Source of the DNA: Reticulitermes lucifugus
Lineage: Eukaryota > Arthropoda > Insecta > Blattodea > Rhinotermitidae
Length of the DNA stretch: 64,000 nt
Assembly: GCA_026260175.1 (NCBI GenBank)
Contig: JAKCWW010000156.1
Location: 22,892 to 86,891 of the forward strand
Direction of reading: 5' to 3'
In this document: in pieces, positions 46,444 to 58,240 of the stretch
Layout of the letters: each line of letters begins with the position of its first letter
Numbering within the stretch: position 1 is the first letter of the stretch
Notes under the pieces: model-generated
Told to the model about the DNA's origin: nothing
What the model saw: only the letters and a program-made list of their open reading frames with translations
Database searches by the model: none
Position numbers and translations under genes: made by a program

Positions 46444-46816
46444 CACTAGCGCACACAAGGGGGGGGGCTGCCGGGTTGCAGCCCCCCCCCCCCAAAAAAA
46501 GCGAAATTTAAAAAACACAGATTTTTTAGACACGATTACATCAAAGGTTTTACGTGATTTACGCTTCAGCCTAAATCAGCCACCGAAATCGGCTAATGAC
46601 TAGTACACTGGAATATTAAAAAAATAAAAACTTATGAATACGTAGATTTTTCTTTTTCAGACAGTTTTAATTTTCCCTGTAACCTGACTAGATTTTGGCT
46701 CGGAGATTTTGACATGAGTTTCATCACATAGTTTTTAAAATCAGACATAAATTATACGTAGCCTCATGGTCAGCCCTCCCCCCCCCCCACAAAGAATAAT
46801 TCCCAGCGCGCCTATG
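46444..46816. mobile_element. hAT-type MITE (CACTAGCGC/CATAGGCGCGC ends) with 8-bp target duplication
   Basis: Perfect flanks TTACACAT at 46436-46443 and 46817-46824. Ends CACTAGCGCACAC and, at the right, the complement of CATAGGCGCGCTGG. Just inside both ends are homopolymers (nine G and twelve C at the left, eleven C at the right). 373 bp, no ORF: non-autonomous. A similar C-rich sequence at 50196-50215 may belong to a relative. Confidence 0.88.
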
Positions 46817-46824
46817 TTACACAT

Positions 46825-48123
46825 TACTATGACTGGTAAATGTGAAGTCTTCAATTGTAGGTGTACTTACGGAAATGGTTGTGGTGAATTGAAGATGCGA
46901 ACCACTGTTATTAAGTACGTGTGACCCTAATTACCATACCAGTCACCACAAGAGCCCATTGCTGACAGGAGACAGGATTTAAATCAAATTTTATTTTAAA
47001 AAAATCTTACATATCTGGGTTCTTTATGTGTTCAGTCACTGAAACCAAAGAGCAGACAATATCGCTGTGTTCTGATAATGAACTTTGGGAAGTCTGAGTT
47101 CCGGAATTTAAATTTCCTTGCAAATTTTCTTTAAATTAAAAAATGTGTATGAGTAAAATTAATTTTACACAAAAATACTCACACGATGGTGATTAAAAAG
47201 TGAGTTGTTGTGAAAACCAAGGATTCTACGATAAAACAAGGAAATGATAGCCACGGTAAAACTGAAGGTGACGGAGGGTGATTTATATTGACGTGTTTAA
47301 TTGATGACAACACAAGAGTCAACTTTGGCCAAAACACACAGTTTCCGTTCATAAAGTCTCAGCAGAAGTACGGGCCATAAGCTGTACTAATTAGTAATTC
47401 CTTCGAGTGAAGTTAATTATGTTTCCTGCAGCAGCTCGAGCAACATTTTGTCTTGTGTCGTAGTGCGTAGTGGCTCACGCGTGAAATGTGCGGAAGACAA
47501 GCGAGAGAAAAATAAAGCGCGAAAAGAGGAAAGGAATTAGGAAAGACAGCAAAAGGAAGTAACCAGAGTTTTCTTGTCTTCAGATGTGAAAGAAGAGAAA
47601 CGGTGAGATTCACGTTTCGTGCGGACTGCGAAATCGAGACCCGGCTTGCAGGAGGACTAATTTAAATACAGCATGTCCCCACAAAAAGCCTCGACAAAAT
47701 TCAACTGAATATTTTTAATCGTATTGATTTATTTCACGATTTGCTTTGCGACGCCGTCAGTATTTCAGATCACATAACGTGAAATGGTACGGCGGCTGAC
47801 GAATGAAGAATTGTTAAGGACTGGAAAGAAAACGTTTTAGCCTAATTGAGGTACTATCCTGTTATTTACCTAGGATGACAGACGAAAACATTAAAATTGT
47901 CCAGGCAGTTAATGTTTCGGTCGAAATTCAAACTGGGTACCTCCGCAATGTGTCAGAAGTGTCATCGCTCAAGCCGTACTGCTCCGCTGGTTGACGTGGC
48001 TGAAGTCCCTCGAGAGTCTTCAGGAGTCCGAACGACTTTGTCCTCACCTCAAAATATTATTAACACCTTGAAACCTCTCTCTACAGAAGAATGACGTACA
48101 TAGCTGACGTCATTTAACTTGGG
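46825..48123. other. Unannotated intron sequence
   Basis: Nothing recognised. Confidence 0.5.
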
Positions 48124-48290
48124 CGGCAGGTTGGGTACCGGTAAAGCAACCCGACTTACATTAGGAACTCTGTTCGAATCCCCTATGAGGCAGGCAACAG
48201 GCTAAGGTTGTGGTGTTGAACGGTAAACTTAAATAGGCCCCGAACATTCCGTCGCGAATGCCGAGGACAGTTGAGCCTGCAGTAATTAAG
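48124..48290 (+). repeat. Probable further tRNA-derived SINE
   Basis: GGCAGGTTGGGTACCGGTAA gives an A-box-like block and CTGTTCGAATCCCC a B-box-like block ~40 bases on, followed by GGTTGTGGTGTTGAACGG and CGTCGCGAATGCCGAGG. Only one copy is visible, so family and ends are uncertain. Confidence 0.5.
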
Positions 48291-49023
48291 TAAACCATTA
48301 ACAATCAATTAAAATGATTTTCAAGAACTTATGGGCTTCAAACACAATTACTGAGAGATATATAAGAATTCACTGGACTGCAATTAACTTATGAAAAAAT
48401 AGGTGTAGTGTCACATGTGACATCTATTAGTAATTTTGATTCAGCTGTTGAGGGTGATTGGAAAGTGACAACTGATCTGATTTCCGCTGTAAGGAGAAGA
48501 GATTGCTTGAAATATGGTTTGTTTGGAGTTAAGAAAAATTTTTGACAACCTAATGTTTGTAGGTGTTTACTGGGACTGTAATTAAGAATTAAAATAAATT
48601 AAAACACGTGTTGAAATAATGAATTCAGCTACTGTGTTACGGAAACCGTCCACAGCATGACAAGGATTCATCTTCTTCAGTACATCGCCTTTAATAACAA
48701 AAGTTGCAATTGCCACTGTTTCCATAGCAACTGCAGAGACGGGGGAGTTAGCTTCGCCTTAGTGAAATATGGCAGTGGACAGAAAATTAAAGAAGTTGAC
48801 TTAATCAAGTTACAAGCGTTAAACCTTAACTTGGTTAATAAACAACGGTTAGAACATGCTAATCAACTTCACTACAGAACAAGGAAGTCGACTGTATACG
48901 TTAAAATAAACTTTTACATTGTTATGCCTAACATTTCGGCACGTGGTTATTCTCTTTGCGAGGCTTCATTCCACATTCGTCTGGATGCCCATTTATTGCA
49001 GACATGCTACGTGCATTTCTAGT
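48291..49023. other. Unannotated intron sequence
   Basis: A 121-codon plus-strand frame (48657-49022) has no recognisable domain and Lys/Asn-rich composition typical of chance AT-rich frames. Confidence 0.45.
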
Positions 49024-49205
49024 TGGGCCGTGACTTGACATAGTGGTTGGATGCTGGCTTTTTATTGCGGAGTCTCGGGTTCATTCCTAGGCGATTTCAT
49101 GGGGGTTTCGTGGTGGACAAAGAGTCAGGGGCAGAGTTTTCTGCGAATTTCTTCGCTTTTTCCACGCTAATAATCATTTCAACATTGTTCCATGCTCACT
49201 CATTA
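49024..49205 (+). repeat. SINE family C, diverged
   Basis: Head GGCCGTGACTTGACATAG, B box CTCGGGTTCATTCCTAGG, body GTTTCGTGGTGGACAAAG and TTCTGCGAATTTCTTCGC, as in the better copy at 49281-49564. Confidence 0.7.
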
Positions 49206-49280
49206 CCACCCCCTAAGATCTGCGATAGTCCTGACCAGGCAGCCCATTAACGTATCCTCTGTCTTTAAGTTGGGGGCTTT

Positions 49281-49564
49281 TTTTGTTTGTGGTGAAGGGC
49301 CCCGCAGCAGATGCTACGGGCGCACCGCAGCCTTGTGGCTTCTTGTGCAACCCTGTGATGAAGATGGTTAGTTTTTTTTTGTTTTTCCAAGTAATGAAGC
49401 ACTGGTGGAATGAAACTGATAAGGGAAAACCGAAGTACTCGGGGAAAAATTTGCCCCAGTGCCACTTTGTCCACCACAAATCCCACGTGGACTGACCCGG
49501 GATTGAACCCGGGCCTCCGCGATGAGAGGCCGGTGACTAACCGCCTGAGCCATGCACGGCCAAT
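49281..49564 (-). repeat. SINE family C, full length, with 11-bp target duplication
   Basis: Minus strand: a very tRNA-like head (GGCCGTGCATGGCTCAGGCG, GTTAGTCACCGG, B box CCCGGGTTCAATCCCGGG), then GATTTGTGGTGGACAAAG, CATTCCACCAGTGC and a GC-rich 3' segment ending in a CAAAAAAA tail. The direct repeat TTGGGGGCTTT stands at 49270-49280 and 49565-49575. The head is close to a complete tRNA fold, so this is probably a young copy. Confidence 0.93.
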
Positions 49565-49719
49565 TTGGGGGCTTTATCTCTGACCCAAAATTTGGGACGT
49601 TTTTGTATACAAATATAACGCTGGCGCAGTAATCAGAACAGACAAAGCAACGGTACAGATATTGCACTGCAGACTGCCAGTACACGCTTTCCTTTGTCTT
49701 TCATTACGCCCGCATGCGA

Positions 49720-49990
49720 GCTGGTCAACTTTGTCAGTATACTGACCACGCTATGGGCTGAAGGACCACAGGACAAGAGTTCGATTCCCGACGAAACTGG
49801 AGATATTTCTCGTCGCCATTTTTCCGGATAGGTTCTGGGCTCTGTCTGACCTTCTGAAAGGGAAAAGGTGGCTCTTTACCCGGGCGTAAACTGTGTCCCG
49901 GGAGTGTACCTAATCACACACCCCCACCTAATGCCCAAGTTTGAAAGGCTGGAGGCGTAACTTCACTTCTCTATACAGTTTCTGCCATTC
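49720..49990 (+). repeat. SINE family B, diverged
   Basis: GGTCAACTTTGTCAGTATAC, TGACCACGCTATGGGC, B box AAGAGTTCGATTCCCGACG, CTCTTTACCCGGGCGTAAAC and CACCTAATGCCCAAGTTTG follow the family-B order. Confidence 0.8.
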
Positions 49991-52900
49991 CTATCGTGAT
50001 GGTTAATTGATAAAACGTTGTTTATATTGCAATAAACAGACAGTATAATAGAAAAAATGTCTAAAGGAAAAGTTGTAGGTCTCAAAAGGGTCTACATACA
50101 GTTCATGTCATGCAAAAAATCATCTACGAGCAACAGTATTTTGAAAAGTATAAAGAAATATTTGAGGTCCGATGAGAATATTACAAAGGGGGCAAGCGCC
50201 CCCCCCCCACTTTTCCCAAAAAACTCAGTACATTATGCACAAAAGTAAACATGACATACATAACAGACATGGAATATGCAATTAGTTGTTCTAATATCAA
50301 AATTACCTTACAAATTTGGACATACAAGCATATCGTTTATTGCGAATAAAATTCAATAAAACCGAAGACAATTATGTATAACAAAAGTACAGAAGATCGT
50401 ACGGGTGTGAGGATGGTTGAGGCACCTTACCAAAAATCAGAGCAGCCAGATTAGTATCACGGTGTTCATACTGCACTAAAAATGGCAGTTTTCGACGTTT
50501 TCTGAGTTCTCTGAATGTTTCACACCGCTCCCCTCCCACCCCCAAAATATCCGACAATTCCGCTGCCACTGTTTATAGGTAAGTACAGGATACGCTTGGT
50601 TTCTCGTAGACGATCATTTACTTCGCTATTGAAGCTGGAAGTACAGCACTGTTAAACGTTTTATATCCATGGCATAGAGAGACAAACCTAAGCCTACACT
50701 AATGAGGACTGTACTCAACTGAAGCCCGTCATGAATTCACCTTTTTTTTGGCAACGAACTGACGATTTCGATGTTTGTTCGAAAAAAAAAGTATTGTGTG
50801 AAAACATTCTAAGAACAGAATACACTGTGAAATAGTACGCCGTCTATCCAGCGGACCGTTCGTTTTAACGTCCGTTAGAAACAATGTTGTGCCTCAGCTT
50901 TCTAGGAACATAATCAACAGACCGTGACAGCATACGCCGTATATGCAATGGACCATTCGCTTTCGATATCCGATATGAAACTTCTTACTCGGAATGGGCC
51001 GTACTGTAACTTCCGACACGAAATTTGTGTGGATGTATATCAAAAACACGTGTAACTTTTTGTATGAAATACGGCAGGTTCACGACAGTTCGAGGTGAAG
51101 TGCACGGAGGTTGTCTCGAATTACCGAAAAGCTCTGAATACACGCATTTCTCTGCTTTTAGCTTTCGTTGTTAGGGTACGTTAAAATATACATATTTATT
51201 TATAAATAACAAAACAGCGCACAAGAATACACGAAGAAAACGGCCAAATGGAATTACAGTAATGTCTAAAAGACGCGTGCACACAGAAACACGCACTTCC
51301 ACTGAATTCTGTACCCACCACAGAAGCCACCTCGACTACGCCGCATTCGTTCGGACAAAAGGAACCTCGAACAACCGGGACTTGGACAATAGAGACTGCG
51401 ATATGTGTGTCTTCTTCTGTTGTGCACTGAGACTGTGAAAATCTAAAATTCCCTTGGAGCGTCTTGGGTTCAAATACAAACGTACTGTCACAACTTCGCA
51501 CTGAATGGCTCATTTTGCCACTGTTTCGAATAAAAATTATTAATTTAATAGAGTAAAATATAATTAATTATGCTTAATAATATACTCATTCTATTTTCAT
51601 TACTAACCTCACCCCCTTAAGCGTACCGTCTTCTACGAACAGTGTGTAAGTTAATAACTCGAATCATAGCTTATTAGTTATTATATTACTTTGGAATTGT
51701 GCAAATTTATGTCTCTCTGATCACCAACCTTCTCATTACTCCGATGTGGACCCTGGGCTGTGCTCCGCCATGACGACTGACACATTCAGTAATATAAACT
51801 AAACCAAATGCTTTCTTCAAAATCAAAATTCTACATCCCCAAAAGCGACCCGTCATTTGCTACACTCTCCACTAAGTCGGTCATACGAAAGACTGTCGAG
51901 CACGAGGGAAAATAAGCGACGCTGCTCTTTTTCTACAGCATTATACGTCGCAGCCATATCGGAACGGCTCCGCTGCCTCGAACCGCATGCCTTGCAATTT
52001 CCACGCTTCCAAGAACACTTCCAACTAACGCTGAATGTTAAATATCACGTAACTCCTAGGAATAGCAGCTAAATATGTATATTATGACACCTACTGAATG
52101 TGTGAATGAGGTCTTCGTTCTTTTGCGATATGGCGCCCTGTCAGTGGGTGATTATCTTAACTGCATATTCGACCCTTGATGATGAGAACAATAGGCTGTG
52201 TCCAGACAATGGACACCAATCGTCCAGTGAGGGGGCGCTGATGATCTTTTGTTGCAGGGTTTAATAGGAAACATTTATTTACAAAGCTTTATTTCCAGTC
52301 ATGATAGAGCGGGTTTAATTTTCCCATTAAGCCAAGTGCTGTAGAAATGTGAATCACTCTATATTAGGGTCTGTAGTAAAATGGTGCTTGATTATAATGT
52401 TTATGCTGCTACAGTAGTGCTACTTTCTTAAATTCTTACCCTAACAAACGCGGCGTTTGCTAACAAAGTGTGAAATATTGATACGTGTTTATAATATTTG
52501 AATAAAATACTGCATAATTGGAAGTCCATGTCTGTCTATTTCATCTCCAGATCCATTAGGAGGGGATCTATGAAATGTGGTACTGGGTATTTGCAAAATG
52601 TAAGGCAAATCCCTTTGAGCTCGTACTGGCCCGAAAAAATTCCCAATGGAAATTTGCACAATTTTTCGTAAAGAATTCATCACATAATAAATTTATTAAG
52701 ATATAAAGTATGAGACCCATTAAGTCCTACAATGTTTGTTTTAAGCCTTTGTTTAACACGGTGCGTATTCAAACGAATACAATGGAAAATGATTCACGGC
52801 TCTATACAGTGTGATATTTTCACTATCAATTAGCTTTGTCAGCTATATAATTTATGACCGTGCCATGCATATCTTTGCTCGTGACTGGCTATGTCAACAG

Positions 52901-53689
52901 TACCTGAAACTAATAAACATGAGAATCAATGTAGGGTGAAGAGTCTTCAAAAGAACTCATTCCTGTGTTTGGGAACTGTGTGTACTCCCGAATGTAACCA
53001 AGTATTGACACGTCACAGTAGAATACCGGAATTTTTGTCTTTGTGTTCACTTTCACCCAACTTTTCCGATTCAACAGACCGTCCATAACATATTCCACTA
53101 AATCTCGTAGTTAAAGTGTGGAATGTACTATTGAGAGAAGAGGGCGTTTGCGCTGAGGCACAACAGTGGGATCTGAGTTGGCCCTTAGTGTATCAGAGTG
53201 CTTGATTAAAGCATAAAAAGTTGTATCTGATCGCTACATAAAATCTTCTTTAGGTAAAAAAGGACAGGAACTTCCCTTTAAATCGTATAACCTTACGACC
53301 GTAGCAGCCTCACTGTAAAAATCAGAAAGATGGTTTTTACCAAAAAAATAAATAAAATGGCAACAATGCATTTTCTTGGGGCCGTGGCCGGATACTGACA
53401 GCTTGCATAAAATAACACTGCATGTATTATAATGCAGTTACAAATAGCTGGAATCAGTATACGAATAACAAACATTAAACATTCCTCATTCAGGAGGGAA
53501 AGTACGGATGGAAGGTGCTTGAAAACAAAGTACGGAAAATAATGTGGACCAACGAAAGAGAAAAAACGGATAGAAAAGTGCAACATAACGAGAAGCTTCA
53601 TAATTTGTACTCTTTACTTGATATTGTTAGATGCTTTTAATAAAGTGGGATTAGACGAGTGGGATAATGCATTACGAATACTTAAGAGA
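49991..53689. other. Mostly unannotated intron sequence
   Basis: No gene recognised. 50186-50215 (GGGGCAAGCG then ten C) and 50528-50545 (CTCCCCTCCCACCCCC) could be parts of one C-rich DNA element. A 105-codon minus-strand frame at 51196-51513 has seven Cys but no signal peptide, splice sites or known domain. Confidence 0.4.
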
Positions 53690-53865
53690 TGAGAAATGAT
53701 GAATTTTAGTGCAAGGAAAGAGACTACTTGGTAGACCTTGGTGTAGATGAAGGATAACACCAAACTAGATCTTAAAGAAACAGGGGTGGGAGTGTGGACT
53801 GAATTCAAGTGGCTCAAGATACGGTTCAATGGCAGGTTTTTGTGATCACGGAAATAAACCTTCGT
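53690..53865 (+). mobile_element. Decayed LINE 3' ORF end
   Basis: Across frames it reads LLGRPWCR, then TKLDLKETGVGVWTEFKWLK, following GRPRxRWxDNIxxDLKEIG, then DWIxLAQDR of the LINE C-terminus, and ends near ATAAACCTTCGTGTTC (NLRV). Old and 5'-truncated. Confidence 0.6.
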
Positions 53866-54645
53866 GTTCAATTAAACAAGAAAAGTTCTTGACCAGATGA
53901 GCGACTCTTAATTTATGAAGAAAAATCTTGCATAATTGAGCTACTTAGATGTTTGAAAAAGGAATATTCTAGTATCGTAAGAATATTGTGTGAATATCAA
54001 CTCAAAAGAAATGAGGAACAAATGACATGTGTGTCCAGGATTAACATTTTCATATGACAGTTTTACTCCAGAATTTATCTGTGCACGTGAAGATAATTGC
54101 GATATCAACATTCATATAGTCTAGTTGCAATGAACATGAGAGGCTTAGACATGCACAAAAAATGACTTCGTGTAGTGTGAGAGATAAAATGTTTGCTTTA
54201 TTGAAAGCCCTTCATATTTATAGGACGGTAGAGCCCTCTACAGAAAGGAGAAGCAATTAGGATGCTTAATGCTGTAAACATCGATTCTGGATGCGTCAAG
54301 CGCCATTACTCGTGAGAAATTTAGAAGAACGTCTCCCAAGAGTTCTCTAGTCCAAGGCGATTTACGTTAGTACAAACATAAGTGTCTTCTCTCTTCAGCA
54401 ACGCCTTCAGGAAAAAAAGTAAGATGGAAAACTCCCCGCTGCACAGAAGTGTCACATTCTTTCCAATCGGCAACTTACAAGGCTTCTTCGGTGACATCTT
54501 GGTCTGAGGCAGGCATGAGTTTGAAGCTCTTAAAGACATGAATAGCAGGGTGTTTAGGACCATAAATTATTAGGCAGTAAACACTTGTTTGTGCTCTTCG
54601 AAGATGGTAGAATTTATACGGTTGTCTTATCCCATATCAAAGGAA
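53866..54645. other. Unannotated intron sequence
   Basis: Nothing recognised. Confidence 0.5.
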
Positions 54646-54655
54646 CCTACGGCTT

Positions 54656-54860
54656 GAGATCTGCGCTCTTCTGGGATATTATGCAGCGTTGAGTGCTAGT
54701 TATATACCGAAATTTCGAGACAACCTATCGGTCTTGACCCTTAAAAACGGGACCGATAGGTTGTTCCGAAACGTCGGTACACAACGACCACTCAACGCTG
54801 CGTAATATCCAAGAAGAGCGCATATCTCATCCACATCGCGGCGGAAGCCTATCACGCAAC
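54656..54860 (-). repeat. Fold-back element, family FB (copy 4), with 10-bp target duplication
   Basis: The perfect repeat CCTACGGCTT stands at 54646-54655 and 54861-54870. The element starts GAGATCTGCGCTCTTC and ends in the complement of GTTGCGTGATAGGCTTCC, so the head is on the right. The arms are nearly identical (TTACGCAGCGTTGAGTG on one side, TTATGCAGCGTTGAGTG on the other), with a 10-base A-rich centre. The cleanest copy of the family. Confidence 0.92.
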
Positions 54861-54919
54861 CCTACGGCTTATTTTAATGATAAGTAACAATGGGAATAAT
54901 CTGCGGTAATTACACGGCT

Positions 54920-55005
54920 ATATTTCGGTCAGTAACGTGCTTGGCTAAGGACCTAGCAACAGGGATTCGATTCCAGACAGAGGCCTCACTGTGTACGGAT
55001 CTGCT
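54920..55005 (+). repeat. SINE family B, head fragment
   Basis: GGTCAGTAACGTGCTTGGC and B box CAGGGATTCGATTCCAG, then CAGAGGCCTCACTG. Only the tRNA-like head is recognisable. Confidence 0.5.
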
Positions 55006-57115
55006 GTGATGTCCAACCACATGGATAAAACGGTCCGTTCTTCACAGGAAAATGCTTTCGTAAGCGTAGATAAAATCATTGCCCTGTACCTAATACCGGT
55101 GTCTAGACGGACAGACCTGTATCTGCAGATCCCCAGACAACTTAATGATGTAAAATTTGGACACAAAGTAAACTCAGTTACAAAATGAGAAATGTCCAAC
55201 ACCGCAGAAGACATATCTTTACTTTCGAATTTTTATTGCAAAACGTCATTCTTATACCAATAATTTAGTGTATTATACTGGGAACTGCCCATTGTTTGAG
55301 ACGTATTTGTTGTGTACGACGTTTCGACAGTTGGCTGTACTGCCGCTCTAGAAAGATTTGTTGTCATGAAGATTAAAGTCTTCTGGATTGTTATGCTCTT
55401 TTTTAAGATGATGTCTTAGATTACTTAACCCTGCAGATTAAAGCACTACAGCCTTTGAAAAATCAGTAACTATTGCCAGTCGAAACGGCGTCACATACCA
55501 GGAGACATGAATCTTCAGCAACACAGATGTGAGAATCTAAAATTTCGAAATGATTGTCATCATTATATGGAGAGAGAATTTTTATTTTAAGATCATTGGT
55601 GACGGTTAGAACTGAACACGTGATCTCTCGAACACTAACTTACGAAACTAACCATTAGACTACTAAGCCAATCCTGTTCAGATACTTATAAGTAATTTCT
55701 CTAAGATAAAATTTGATATTGTCCTCTCACTTAGGCCAGGCATTTTTCCTTGAGGGTGAAAGTGGCTTGTAACAAAATCACCGAGGAAATCAGGCAGAAG
55801 ATTCCGGTAAGTTGGCGACATTTGCAACATAAACTGAGTTGCCTAGCAACGGCAGATGATGCAGCCAGCCTCTGGCTTATTTCCTAGCAACTGTGGCGTG
55901 TGCACCCGACCGCGACTCTTACAGTTTTTCCTAGGAACAGGTTTATCAGTTTCCTATCTAGAATATTCTCAACCATTCGCATTTTGAGTAGAGACGCAAA
56001 TTCGATGTTTTCACAATTTGGTTCCAAAAAGTCAAGAAATTTGTACTTTAAAACACCATTTTGTACAACAGTCATTGGTCTGGTGCAGTTCATAATTAAT
56101 TATAATTAATGATTAATAGCTACAATCCCACTAGAAAAATTAGTATCACATGTATTTACAATACATTAATATCCAGATTTCTTCAGTCCAGTTAGAACCA
56201 TTATTCAGTTACTCGCATCATTATCAGACCTACAAATTCGCACAGTGGCCAAGCATGTATTTTAAATACTTACACCCAGTAAAATGCATATATTTTTAAA
56301 CACATTACGTTTATTCTTACTCGCAACCCGCAAATTCTGCTGCCATTTTGGTGTTGTTTATGAGAGCGAAACGAAGGATATGAAGATGAGTTGCTCTCTA
56401 CCACCGGAAGAACACGATACCAAAGTACTTCAATTAGTATCTGCCTACCAAATGGATGTACATGATTTAATCCGCGGGAGGACGTAATGAATACATGCAC
56501 AAAACTAAATAATATGGCTTCTGAAACATCTACAACTTCGGCTGAGAAAGTCAGCTGCATATTTAACAATAAGGTACAATAAAAAGATAAGTTAAAAATA
56601 AAACAAAAGAATCGTAATTATTCCCGAAATGTGTCGGTATATTGCTTATGTTTTGTGTTTATGCAGTAAAATAATTTGAAAAAGAATAAAAACACGCTTT
56701 ACGAAGAATCCGCATACCTTAACACTTCCGTCGTATTGACTCTGTTACTCTCCAACAATCTTAAATTCCTAAATAATTTCTAGAAAGACACTGAAAATTC
56801 GAGGGTGTAAAAGGTTTTGCGTATCACATACTTCGTACCTTAGAACCAGATCTAAAATCAATCTAAATGCAGTCACGATTTCTTTTGTTTTTTGCTAGAA
56901 ATCATATCTTATAGGAAATTAACTGTTTCTTCGGCCTCACTAGGTCTCCCATATTCTTTGTACTTTGTAAATAGCACAATATTGCCATCAACACATGTCA
57001 ACGGTCTGTTATTTTTGTCCCGTGTTTACCAAAGTGGAATATGTCCACTGATTCTAATATCTCCTATAAAAAGTTTCAGGAAAATCGTTTAAGTAGAAGT
57101 TCAGTTCTTTCAAGC
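55006..57115. other. Mostly unannotated intron sequence
   Basis: No gene seen. 55318-55360 carries a GTTTC / stem / CTCTAGA variant of the recurrent core. 55600-55675 (minus) has worn tRNA-like boxes (GGCTTAGTAGTCTAATGG). Neither can be bounded. Confidence 0.4.
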
Positions 57116-57183
57116 AGTAGACGGACGGATGGACGAAGCTAGTTATCATTTTTCGCAATTTCTTTGCGAATGCGCCAAAATAT
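57116..57183 (-). repeat. Repeat R, start only (inverted)
   Basis: The minus strand reads TTTTGGCGCATTCGCAAAG, AAATTGCGAAAAATG and GTCCATCCGTCCGTC, the first ~65 bases of repeat R; the remainder differs. Confidence 0.6.
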
Positions 57184-57689
57184 TATTTAGCATGTACAAT
57201 TTTACTAAGTTGCGTTAACATTGCATATGCCGTTAAAATGGCAGCTACTGTGTGTTGCCTGCAGCTGATTTCACACATTTTTAAAAAGTAAGATATATCC
57301 AAATTTAAGGTATAATCAATTTTTTTTTCAATTTTGGATTTTTCCCCCCTCACATACCTCGAACAAACTCAGTACCGAAGAGTTCTACATTTCTATTGAT
57401 TGAAGTTCTGCATGTTTTGGAAGTTCCGCGTGTTATTCGAAGCTAAGCACTATCAGGGCAGATTTTTGCTACTCTTTATTTCTGTCAGCTTGACTGATGC
57501 AGCTGCATCATACCCTTCGTTTCTTCAGCACTTCCGCCATCTTGTTCGCAAACCATTATGCGCGCTCTACGTGGCACGAGCGGCAGTATTTCCGCCTCAG
57601 TTGTCGCTTGCGAGCGAAATCGTTGTTTCTGAACATGCTCGCTGGACCGTTAGTAATCACGATTATGCCACAGGCCACACAGTATACTT
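57184..57689. other. Unannotated intron sequence
   Basis: Nothing recognised; the 138-codon frame at 57400-57816 runs into repeat R and has no domain. Confidence 0.45.
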
Positions 57690-58240
57690 CTTTTTTAGGC
57701 GCGTTTGCAAAACTGCGAAAATGAATATTAGTTTCGTCATGTCTGTCCGTCCGTCTGTTCCTTCGTCCGACCGTCTGTATGTCTGTCCGTCCACATGGAA
57801 CAACGGCTTCCACTAAACGGAGTTTCATGAAATTTCATATTTGAGTATTTTTCGAAAATTTGTCGAGGAAATTCAAATTTGATGAAAATCTGACAAGAAT
57901 AGCAGGTACTTTATATGAAGACCTTTATACAGTTATGGTAATATCTCAATCAGTTCTTCTTAGAATGAGAAATGTTTCAGACAAATGTAAGAAAATCAAA
58001 ACACACACTTTGTACTTATTCAATAACTTTTTTCCGAAAATCATGCCGTTTACGAGACAATGTGGAAAAATATTTTAGAACCAGACAGGCCACATAATAT
58101 AACACGCCGAATGCTCATTGGGTGCTGGATAACTAAGGCTACAGACACACTCTCAGAATATGCAATACTTATTTCTTTTCCACGACAACAATGGTTGCGC
58201 GAACGCGCCTCGATATTACGCTATACGTGTATATTTCCTG
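57690..58240 (+). repeat. Interspersed repeat R (copy 3)
   Basis: TTTTTTAGGCGCGTTTGC, GTCTGTCCGTCCACATGG, CATGAAATTTCATATTTGAG, AAATCTGACAAGAATAGC, TGAAGACCTTTATACAG, AACCAGACAGGCCAC, GGATAACTAAGGCTACAG and TTCCACGACAACAATGG, collinear with copies 1 and 2. Confidence 0.85.

Noticed and set aside
50186-50575. Possible C-rich hAT element between GGGGCAAGCG and CTGCCACTG
   Set aside because: The right end resembles a hAT terminus, but no matching left terminus or 8-bp duplication was found.
51196-51513. Minus-strand 105-codon frame with seven Cys
   Set aside because: No signal peptide, domain, splice sites or repeat match; a frame of this length is expected by chance in 64 kb.
55600-55675. tRNA-like minus-strand boxes
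   Set aside because: The A and B boxes are degraded and no cloverleaf can be drawn; at most a worn SINE head. The same applies to about 9300-9385 and 62795-62860.
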